DNA of 64,000 nucleotides, from the NCBI RefSeq assembly GCF_963422355.1, contig NC_085085.1, positions 14,765,317 to 14,829,316 on the forward strand, written 5' to 3'. The position numbers and the translations under genes were made by a program. The notes beneath the pieces were generated by a model. It had not been told where the DNA came from. It ran no database searches and saw nothing but the letters and a program-made list of their open reading frames with translations. Positions 48,945 to 57,688 of this stretch are shown here, piece after piece. This DNA comes from Corticium candelabrum (Eukaryota; Porifera; Homoscleromorpha; Homosclerophorida; Plakinidae). Numbering within the stretch: position 1 is the first letter of the stretch; each line of letters starts with the position of its first letter.

Positions 48945-51900
48945 CATGCATGTTAGGTATTAATTGTAATTGTATTAATATTAATTAACTTCATTATTTT
49001 AATTAACGTAGTGCGCAAGATCGGCCTTCCTATTTTGGTCAAAGAATTGCAAGATCTGAGTATCCCTGATCAGACTGGTCATACAGGAAGTCCAATTGGA
49101 ACTATTGATTATGACTTGACAAGGTAATGTAACAGCCATTTAAAATGTTTCGTGATTGCAAAGCTAGAGCAGTTATTGTTACATTGTTTTTTCTTAATTT
49201 TTTCTTAATTAAGCATCAAGGGATCTGGGTTAAGCATTCCAACTTCGTCTCTTACTATTGATCCAAAAGTTGGTTTGAGAGTCACTGGATCTGGAGCTTC
49301 AATGCACATCATGGCACACTGGCATTACAGGATGAGTTCATGGTATTTGATATGATCTTGATGTCATGACCTCCATGCATTGTAGACCAGCATATTAATT
49401 AGGAGATTACTAAATAATAATAATATGAATTAATTAAGTAGTAATACATTACAGGGATAGCATTTCTTATGATAGTAGAGAATTTCTCTGATTGTGTTTG
49501 CAGGCCTCACATCTCTGACAGTGGCTCGTGTGATGTGTCTGTGAGTTCTGTCAGCCTTGCAATGGTTGTCTCTGTTGGTCAGTGTATGTTGTTTTTAGTA
49601 GAATTGTTTATTGAAACTAAAGTTTATTGAATGTTACCAGGGGCTGATTTGACTGGTCATCCATCAGTTTCGGCTGATCAGTGCTCATTTGACATTGGAC
49701 ATATGAGCATTGACTTTCATGGTGGTGCCAGGTTTGCAGTAAAACTTCTAGTTGTTGGTTAATGTATCTCTTATCAGGTTTGCTGTAGTTGGTTGTACAA
49801 TCTATTTTCTGGAACTATTGCAAGTGATCTTAAGGGCAGCATTGCTGGTCAGGTAATGTCATCTTATGCTTGTTTGTGGTGTCTATGTAATTGGGTGGTG
49901 TTAGTTGTTCAGCATGTAAGTCATCTCATTGTCATGGAAACTCATACAGAGCATTGATGACTTCAGTTGGTATTACCAAAGATTTCTGGCATTTTACTTT
50001 CTGAAGCAATTAAATTTGCTTCATAGGGAGTATTGGTTGTTGATTAGTCTTGTGAAACAAGATCTGCATTATTAGCTTTAGTTGATCAAATGTAAATGCA
50101 GAATTTTTTAGTGATTGTTCACAAGAGATCCTATGGTGGTACATAGATTTCAGCGTGTAGATGTCAAAGTATACACATGCTAGCACTTGCTGTAGATATA
50201 GCAGACACCATCTTTCAGGTTTCTTGCTCAGATTAACTCTGGTGTGCTTACAGTCTATCTAGTCTCTCATGTAAACAAACACTTAAATCACTGAATGCTT
50301 ACATGCGTGTGTACTCACACTAAACCCCTAATATGTAGTAAAAACAATTTCTCAATTCAATATGTATATAAAATTTTGTAGCTTTTTAATTTATATTTAC
50401 TTTGGCATCATTACTGAATATGGTATACTGAAATTGAAGTTTCATCAAGCATTTTTGGTTTTTACAGTAACAGATTGAACAGTTTAGCATTTTATGTGCA
50501 TATGCATGCATCTTACACATTTGAATTTGTACGTAGGTGTTGCACACCAAATTGGGTGTCATCTCTTTTCTGTTGTCTTGACAATATTTGTTGAATTAGG
50601 TTTGTCCTCAAGCCATTAAAGCAATTGAAACAGATGGGAACAAGGCTTTGGAGTCACTTCCAAGTAAGCTTCATGAGCAATTAAGTGTAACATGTGGTTA
50701 CACATCAGTCTATTAGGAGTCTGTTACAGCTACGGTGAAGCTCACTGACAATTCAGAAATTGATTTTCAACTTCTACAGGCTCCTATATTTGGTACTTCT
50801 TTCTTGCAAACTCTTCACAAGGTCAGCATTAAATAGTATTGTTATGTTTTGTTGACAGATACAGTCGTGACAGATATATGCTTAATTAATTAATTAATCA
50901 GTCCATTGGAAGGTTCTAGACACTACTGCATGTTGATATTGTTAGAAAGTAAAACTATATTCTTTTATTTATAAAGTGTACTGTACTGGTTTGTCTGCTT
51001 GTCAGCTTCTTTGTTTATCTTCCTGTTTATTTGTCTGTACCTAGCTTTGCCTGATAGTTGTTTTCCATTTGACAATATGTTTTTATGTTTTTATGTTTTT
51101 ATGTATTTATGTTTTTGTATTGCCTAGGGCTCATTATATGATTTGTTCATTATAGGGTGAATTTTTTGCTTATCCTCATCCTAGAGAAGCTCCTTTCCAA
51201 CCATCTCCATTCCCTGATGCTGCTAATTCAAGCCGTATGATGAGCATTTGGCTCAGTGATTACATTGCAAACTCAGCTGGATACGTCTACACAGCTCTTG
51301 GAGACCTCCAATATCATGTTACAGAGGTTGTGATGTGCACTGACTTGGCATGGTATTGGCCACTGAATCATTTACTTTCAGATTCCATCTCAAATTCCAC
51401 TGCAGTTAAATACAAGTTTTTTCAAACTTTTCATTCCAAATGTAACATGCACTCTTGTATAGACTTTAGCTGAATGTGTCTATATGTTTGTGATCTAGCT
51501 CTATGAAAAGTATCCTAATATGGCAATGCAGCTGTTTCTAAATGTTAATAAACCACCAAGACTGTCGGTGTCTCCAAAGGAGATCACAGCATCAGCTCCA
51601 TGTAATGTGACTGCATTTGTTGTGAGTGAAAACAAGACTCTTGTCAATGCCTTCACTCTCAACGTGGTACAGTACTTTATTTGCATGTGTATAATATGAT
51701 GACATCTTGAGTACGAGCTGTCTGTATGTAGACTATGTACACTGCTGTTGAAGTGTCACTTCATGCGAACGGTAGCAAAGAAATCATTGGTGGTAAAGCT
51801 TCTTATTTGAAGTATATAATCACTGTTTAGTGAACCAAGAATTCATTCAGTTACAATTGTTGTTTGTTGTCTGATGTATAGCTCGGACATAGAGTTGTTG

Positions 51901-52520
51901 GAAAGCAACGTCGGCTCTTTCAATGTAAGCAATATTATCACTCTTCATATACTTTTGCAAATTAGACAGAAGGATTACTAAGAATGACGTGAATAACATC
52001 AATTAACTTAATTAGGGGATTGCTGCATGCACAGACAACCCCATGTAGACAAGGTCATGTGGTAGTTTACTCGTGTACTTTATTCTATTTATGTGGACTG
52101 CAGTACTGCAGTTTTTGCTTGAATAACAACTTCACTGTGTTTATAGGTTTTGCTGCTCAATTCTACTGTCAACTTTGGTTGCAGTTTAGCCGTGGTTCCA
52201 TTTCTAAATGAAAGTAAGAGAGCGTTGTTTAATCATGTTGTTTGTTGTTTGTTGACTTTAATGTGGACTGAAAATTTCAGAGTATCTTGAACCTGGATTT
52301 CCTATTCCAAGCGTAGACGGTGTTTCGTTTGTCAATCCTGATGTAGTTCTTGGACAGGTACCGATTAACTAGCGAACATATATTAGTACATGTTTCAGTT
52401 TCAGTTTTATATGTTGTGTAGGACTATGTCTTTGTTGCCACCGACTTTGTCTATAACCCGGCGGTGCTCTTTGAAGCAAACGACAAATCATTGATTGTTG
52501 TTGGTAATGAGTTTCTGTGA
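48608..52520 (+). CDS. BPI: BPI/LBP-family lipid-binding protein, copy B
   Basis: Tandem paralogue of the gene at 44678, same exon plan. Exon 48608-48704 gives a short signal peptide (MKSRAIVFFFVGISCA) then VNPGFRTELTEAGLDY. Later exons include 49011-49123 (KIGLPILVKELQDLSIPDQ), 49215-49343 (TGSGASMHIMAHWHYRM), about 49503-49577, 49642-49731 (ADQCSFDIGHMSIDFHGG), 49789-49854, 50600-50663 (VCPQAIKAIETDG), about 50729-50820, 51157-51326 (WLSDYIANSAGYVYTALG), 51500-51665, 51732-51810, 51882-51925, about 52150-52211 (LLNSTVNFGCSLAVVPF), 52281-52359 (PGFPIPSVDGVSFVNPDVVL) and 52423-52520. Both disulfide Cys are kept and all splice joins I checked stay in frame, so the copy looks functional. LPS binding itself is inferred from family only. 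The intron between the exons ending 49854 and starting 50600 is the longest. Confidence 0.88.
48800..48942. repeat. (TG)n microsatellite in BPI-like copy B intron 1
   Basis: GCGTG-rich start (48800-48850) followed by about 85 bp of pure TG. It is absent from the corresponding intron of copy A (44796-45151). Confidence 0.95.
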
Positions 52521-52700
52521 AGTGCAAGCAAAGATGTTGACTTTCTTTGTATGTTTTTGTTTACTTTGGTATATTTGTGTCAATAATATATATCTCCACT
52601 ATCTACTGCGCCAAGCGTACTGACAACATGTGCGCGCGTTAACATTCTACTATGCACGTGATTGTTCCGTCACATAGCAACTTGTCGAACGCAAAGAACA

Positions 52701-54515
52701 ATGGCCGACATGAGTATGGTCACGGCTCATACTGCTCTCAACCCAGATCCCATGGTAAATCGCGGCAGAAAGCTGTACCAGCAGGAATTGGCGTTGAGAA
52801 CACACAGTGCTCGAGCGCTGGAAATCATACAGAGCGTCGATCCGGCCAAGAAGAAACTAACGTCCGTCGAAGGCCAGCGAATAGTTGCTGTGCTGGATGA
52901 AGTCATCCGACGTATTGAACTGATTACTCTCATTCCGTTTGTTACAAAGTCGTTGTCGAGATATGCGGTTGTTCTCGGGTCTGAGCTGTTTGCCATGTTG
53001 GAAGAACACAAGCGACTTGAAGAGGAGTACGAACGACTAACTGGTCATAGTGAGAGCCGACCGATGCTAGTGCGGAGGGGGACATCGCTATTGCTGCAAA
53101 AAGAGAGTTCTGTTGGTTAGTTATACTGCTAGATATAATTTCTGCTACAATTAATGTTCATGAGCACAATTATGTGATTGTGTTTTGTATTATTATCTTT
53201 TAATCATTAATTAATACCATGGCGTAGTTGAATATATCATACTACGCGTATCACAATGAGCCAACCATACTGTAACCAATTTGAAAGAAACATGCACTAT
53301 GGCAAGCAAGAAGACGACTACTAAAAAGTATTATTTATTATTAGTAGTAAAACACATTATGCTACATCCAGACACAAACTATCTACGGTTCTGAAGCAGG
53401 TAAATTAATTGACATTGCCATAGCAGTGTCAGTCATGGTGACGACATAAGTTATTTTTGTCAGCAGTTGGTTTAGAATCCATAGCCATAGGTACATTGAC
53501 TGGCCAGCCGCCTAATGAAAGTTTTCAACTCATTGTCTTTGTTTGTGTTGTAGCTATTATACCTCTTAGCCAAGCAGCTGCAGAGAGGAAGAAAGATCTA
53601 GCAGCCATGCTACGAAATTCTGTGAGAAGCATTTTAAGACAATTCAAATGGAATCCATCAGCTGCAGTGGCAATTCAAGCAGAACATCATGAACGTCCTG
53701 TTGAGTGTTATCGTCTCATTGTGGTACTGAAAGAGTTGAAAGAATATGGGAAATTGAAATTAGCAACCAGCAAGAAAGAAGAAGAAACCCTTAGTGCCAC
53801 GTTAGCTGAATTGATACATCGAGAAAATAAGACCATGGGTGAAATCAGGGAGTTAAGAAAAGAGTTTGCCACGGCTGTTCAAAAGAAGGAAGTAGAAGTC
53901 AATGAGAAGAAAAGTATTGCCAGAGGACTGGAAAGTGAGCTGGAAATGGTAAACAAAACTAGGTTGGACACCAAATCACGAGTGTTAGCTGATGCATTGA
54001 GGCAAACAACAAATGATGCAAAATTGCATCAAGATGCAAAGAAAACACTAGAGGAAACTATCGGCCAGCTGAGAAAAAAGCTTAATGATAATTTAACTGC
54101 ACATCGTGAATCTGAACTTCAATTGAGAAAAAGAAAATTCAAGGTTGAAAATGAGCTTGAGAACTGGATCAGGGAGTATGACAATGACATGGGAGAACGG
54201 CAGGAAGAGATGGAAGAAGTGCAGAAAGTGTATGACACTCAGAAGTCTCAACTTGAAGAGCTGGAAGAGAGGTTTAAAACGTTAGAAGAAGAATACAATC
54301 AAGTGATGGAAAATAGAAGAATTGCAAAGGAAAAGCGAGAACAAGCAGAACTGCAGCTGAGAGCAATGGTTAAAGCAGCGACGATGCTCCAGGCACTGTG
54401 GAGATCATTCAAGTGCCGAAAGATGCTGAAGCAGAAGCAAAAGAAGGGAAAGAAGGGAAAAAAGAGCGGAAAGAAAGGTGGAAAGAAAGGAGGAAAGAAA
54501 AGTGCAAAGAAATGA
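52701..54515 (+). CDS. DRC10: Dynein regulatory complex subunit 10 (IQCD)
   Basis: DRC10 is a coiled-coil subunit of the nexin-dynein regulatory complex of motile cilia and flagella. Two exons, 52701-53115 and 53554-54515, join in frame to give 458 residues. Landmarks aligning with human IQCD: KKKLTSVEGQRIVAVLDEVI near residue 50, RRIELITLIPFV, SLLLQKESSV joined to LSQAAAERKKDL, long heptad-rich coiled coil, then KFKVENELENWIREYDNDMG and EEMEEVQKVYD. The C-terminus has an IQ motif (AATMLQALWRSFKCRKML) and a Lys/Gly-rich tail. I chose the ATG at 52701 (MADMSMVTAH) because upstream sequence in frame shows no conservation. The intron is 438 nt. A possible polyadenylation signal AATAAA lies near 54830. 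Confidence 0.92.
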
Positions 54516-54829
54516 GATACTGGGATTGGGGACATTGATTCCCTCACTACCGTGTTGCTGTGATTCTTGCTTTTGTAGCAATTACCCTGTACATTTTGTA
54601 ACATCAATTTCTTGTGAAACTGTACTTACAGTCATTGCAGTTTACTATTGCTGTCTGTTGTGATCTTGTACGCATTCAGTTCTCTGTTGCTTCTTGCTAT
54701 AAAAATTATCTCTCAGTTTGACGTTAGCAGTACAAGTATTTTTTGTATGACTTTTACTGCCCCTAATCAGAACAACAAAATTATTGACGTAACAGGTTCA
54801 AGTCTACGGTATTAATATGTTATATTATC

Positions 54830-54835
54830 AATAAA
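54830..54835 (+). terminator. Candidate polyadenylation signal for DRC10
   Basis: AATAAA about 315 bp after the DRC10 stop, with a further AATAAAAA at about 54852. It also precedes the FADD start by about 210 bp, so the two genes sit close together in tandem. Confidence 0.4.
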
Positions 54836-54891
54836 CTGACTCTTGACAAATAATAAAAAGCTATTGTCTACAACGTGCTCACACTAATGTA

Positions 54892-54922
54892 GGGCGCGCA
54901 AAGAAGGCCTGGGTACGAGGCC
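54892..54922. repeat. Copy of hairpin-arm repeat upstream of FADD
   Basis: GGCGCGCAAAGAAGGCCTGG and the following GTACGAGGCC match the right arm of the perfect hairpin at 56175-56235 with few changes. It stands about 120 bp upstream of the FADD start. Confidence 0.7.
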
Positions 54923-55042
54923 GTACTACCTCGAAGTTCTCCGCTCCCGCTGCGCAAGACGATGAAGGACACACCTTAGTCCACTGACTCATTCGATAAC
55001 TTTCCCTTGATATCATACGGTAGGAGTCCCTTTAGGTCGAAG

Positions 55043-55693
55043 ATGGCTGTTGCGATGCTAGAATATCGTAAGCTTCTCTTGAAGATCAGTAAGGATCTGA
55101 GGGACGAAGAATTCCAGGAACTGAAATTGCTTTGTCTTGACTTGGTTCCAGCGGCTAAGGCAGAAGGGCTAACAAGCGGACAGATGCTGTTCGGTGCACT
55201 TGAAGAAGCCTCACTCATCACTCCAGGAAATGTGGAGTTGCTGAAAGAATTACTTGAGCCGATCAGAAAAGATTTAGTACCGTTGGTAGATGAGTATGAG
55301 AAGAAAATACCCGGTATCACTGCCATTGCGGAGATGAGAACAGATACGCCAGGAGGACACCAAGGACAACTTGTTACTGAAGATGTTCTTTTCAAAATTG
55401 GACGTAGTCTTGCTCGTGACTGGAGAAATTTGGCTCGTTGCTTGAAAATGAAAAATGATGACATCCTTGGTTTAGCATCAGATTATAGAGACAGCTTACA
55501 AGAGCAGGGAACACAAATGCTTTTCAAATGGTTTAAGGATTTTGGAGATGCAAGAAAGAATGATATATCAGGGACACTGGCAATGCAAGCTGCTGCAGCA
55601 AATACGCTAGATGAAGCATTACGAAAAGCTCGTCTCTCCAGTATTGCTGATCAGAATTTTGGCAGAGTCTTTTTGGATGCTAGAAGGAAATAA
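55043..55693 (+). CDS. FADD: FADD adaptor (death effector domain plus death domain)
   Basis: FADD couples death receptors, through its death domain, to caspase-8-type initiator caspases, through its death effector domain (DED), in the cytoplasm. The single-exon product is 216 residues from MAVAMLEYRKLLLKIS (an in-frame ATG lies 12 codons upstream at 55007), close to human FADD's 208. The DED is about residues 3-85 (FQELKLLCLDLVPAAKAEGL, LFGALEEASLITPGN, ELLKELLEPIRKDL). The death domain is about 110-195 (FKIGRSLARDWRNLARCLKM, DDILGLASDYRD, LFKWFKDFGD, ALRKARLSSIAD). The human gene has one intron between the domains; none is seen here. Two tandem BPI-like genes and DRC10 lie just upstream. Confidence 0.93.
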   Translation: MAVAMLEYRKLLLKISKDLRDEEFQELKLLCLDLVPAAKAEGLTSGQMLFGALEEASLITPGNVELLKELLEPIRKDLVPLVDEYEKKIPGITAIAEMRTDTPGGHQGQLVTEDVLFKIGRSLARDWRNLARCLKMKNDDILGLASDYRDSLQEQGTQMLFKWFKDFGDARKNDISGTLAMQAAAANTLDEALRKARLSSIADQNFGRVFLDARRK

Positions 55694-56157
55694 TGTCAAG
55701 AAAGCCAGGAATCACAAATCACATATTAACGTAAACACAATCTTTAGCAGTTAATCTACTGTTTGTCGCACTTGAATGTTTTCATTTTTAGCTTCTCTTG
55801 TACATGTATAACAATCTGATCAGATACAGAATAGATCAACAAGTCATGCAATTCAACTACTGTAATGGGCAGGAAAACTTTTTAGCCAACTAATTGTGTC
55901 GGCCATTTGGAAAAATTTGACGTATCATATGTATTATGGTTACTGCTACATGTTTCGTTGCTTTTCAAATTTAATTAACATTTTACTAATGTTCACCTTT
56001 GATCATGAAAGTTGTTCAGTTGATTCTGACACTGAAACGCTTTCTCAAATTCAAATTTATATTGTTAGTTAGACAACACCAAATCAATCTGATGATAACC
56101 ATTTTTACGTATGTCGTCTCAAAGACAAAAGGAAAGGCATAATGCGGTCTGGAAGTT
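55694..56157. other. Spacer 3' of FADD
   Basis: About 460 bp of AT-rich sequence with no gene; it should include the FADD 3' UTR. No clear AATAAA was picked out close to the stop. Confidence 0.4.
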
Positions 56158-56244
56158 CGAGGCTACCAAATTATTAGCCTCGTACCCAGGCCCTCTTGCG
56201 CTCCGGGCGCGCAAGAGGGCCTGGGTACGAGGCTACCAAATTAT
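56158..56244. repeat. Perfect 27-bp-arm hairpin flanked by 17-bp direct repeats
   Basis: The left arm 56175-56201 (TAGCCTCGTACCCAGGCCCT...) and right arm 56209-56235 are exact inverted copies with a 7-nt loop. CGAGGCTACCAAATTAT occurs at 56158-56174 and again at 56228-56244, overlapping the right arm. A related sequence occurs at 54892-54922. Structure suggests a foldback or very short MITE. Confidence 0.85.
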
Positions 56245-56326
56245 ACGCACACGCGCACTACTAAAAGTAGACTCGACCCAGTTGACAATCCGGGGAATGA
56301 CGAGGGCGGGTCGTACATAGTGCGTG

Positions 56327-56393
56327 CGCGTACAGCCAAACCCTTCCCGCCTACATCCGTCGGTGGGATAGGCGGGAAGGGTCTGGCTACGCG
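56327..56393. repeat. Imperfect hairpin with CCCTTCCCGCCTA/TAGGCGGGAAGGG arms
   Basis: The left arm 56327-56353 and right arm 56369-56393 are inverted copies with one small gap; the core 13 bp are exact. A piece resembling the right arm, interrupted by TTAATTAATT, is found at 44611-44645, so this is a dispersed family. Confidence 0.75.
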
Positions 56394-56639
56394 AAATGCG
56401 CGTCGGCATTTCTTAGTTTGTAGCACCCTAGCTTCGTCTGCGCCAATCAGTGTTCAGCACAGCATTCGCTTACAATAAATGACATATCCCACTTCCGCTA
56501 CATATTGACAGGGCAATAACTGCCTGGGGCTACTGGTTTATCAAGATGTGAATTGTTTGTGAACTTAACAATTAGGCTACTGAAACATATCTGTCAGCCA
56601 GAACAAACAATACGTGGGTCTACGGATCCGTACGGAAAT

Positions 56640-57060
56640 CATAATGAGTTCTTTCATGCGTGTAGCAAGTGCAGACCTGAGCAAACTATACTGAGAGTCG
56701 TCCTTCTGGAAAAATTAACCGTGGTTAGGCGTCCAGCAACAGAATGATACTCGCGCGCGCAGAACGCTGTAAACCAGCTACATGGTAGAAGGTGGATACG
56801 GCTTTCCACCTTGCCTCCGAACTTCATGCACAAACCTTGCAAGCCAGTAGTTCATTTCTCTGTTGTTCATAACATGCAGATCATGCACGTACCGCCCGAG
56901 CGCTCCGTCTTCAGTTGGCTGCTTGTTTCTCCATTTCTTCCACGCGTTGAACACTCTAACTGCGCACATGCAGTAGCTTTTGTGGTGCTAGGGGGAACAC
57001 GCGAATCAAGAAACTTCTGAAAACTACTGGATGAAATTGGAAACGAGATTCAGAAGACTG
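56640..57060 (-). pseudogene. Crypton/DUF3504-type tyrosine recombinase-related fragment
   Basis: On the minus strand one frame reads VRVFNAWKKWRNKQ, then MNYWLARFVHEVRRQGGKPY and PPSTM, the typical N-terminal block of DUF3504/ZMYM-like proteins derived from Crypton transposons (NYWL.RFV.EVR..DG..YPP.TL). After a stop and frame change, another frame reads FQKDDSQYSLLRSALATRMK, matching the next conserved block (F.kD..f..lr..lD..mkeL). No catalytic recombinase residues are present, so it is a decayed N-terminal piece. Confidence 0.6.
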
Positions 57061-57232
57061 CTGATCAGAAACAACATCAACGTCTAGCAGTTTACTAGCT
57101 TCCAAAAAAATCAATAACTAGCAATTCTGCTGTTTCAATGCCCAAATCGATTTCAGAACATTTTGCTGCACGACTGATTTGAACTTACGTGCCTAGAGGA
57201 TATCACCGCCTCAGCTGGGTGCTGTACAAGCC

Positions 57233-57363
57233 GGTTATAGACCTTCTGGCAAGTGTATAAACGAATACACCCCGCTGCGCCCAGCTCGTTAGCATCGCCC
57301 TCGTGCCAACTCGTGGGCGGAGCGGGTGTATTTCGTTTATACACTCGCCAGCAGTCTATAACC
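57233..57363. mobile_element. Short MITE with about 42-bp inverted ends (131 bp)
   Basis: GGTTATAGACCTTCTGGCAA at the left and the complement of it at the right (GCCAGCAGTCTATAACC) begin arms of about 42 bp that include GTATAAACGAATACACCCCG. The unpaired middle is about 45 bp. No clear target-site duplication is seen. Confidence 0.75.
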
Positions 57364-57688
57364 TATACTTATTAATATTGTAATCAGATAAATTATCGTA
57401 AATTATTAATTAATTAAACATCAAATTAAACAAAACATTCAAAACAGTCTATCTGCCGTTTCTTTGTAGCAAGCTACGCAAGGAACAATTCAAGTCAACA
57501 GACAAACTCGTGTACCTACACTGTAGAAGGTCGAATGCGGTGTTTTAATGTACGGTAAGTGAGCTTTCAAACAAGCATATGTAGTAGAAAGCAGTGTACG
57601 AGCAGAGCTGAAGAACTAAAAAGGTAGTGATCCGGGACTCTAGTCACGGAAACGTCTGTAAGTCCCGGAAACTGTGTTTCCTGGATTC

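Noticed and set aside
53320-53480. Upstream extension of DRC10 exon 2 as an independent start near 53457
   Set aside because: The segment before 53554 contains a pyrimidine-rich acceptor and does not match the family; the two exons join in frame instead.
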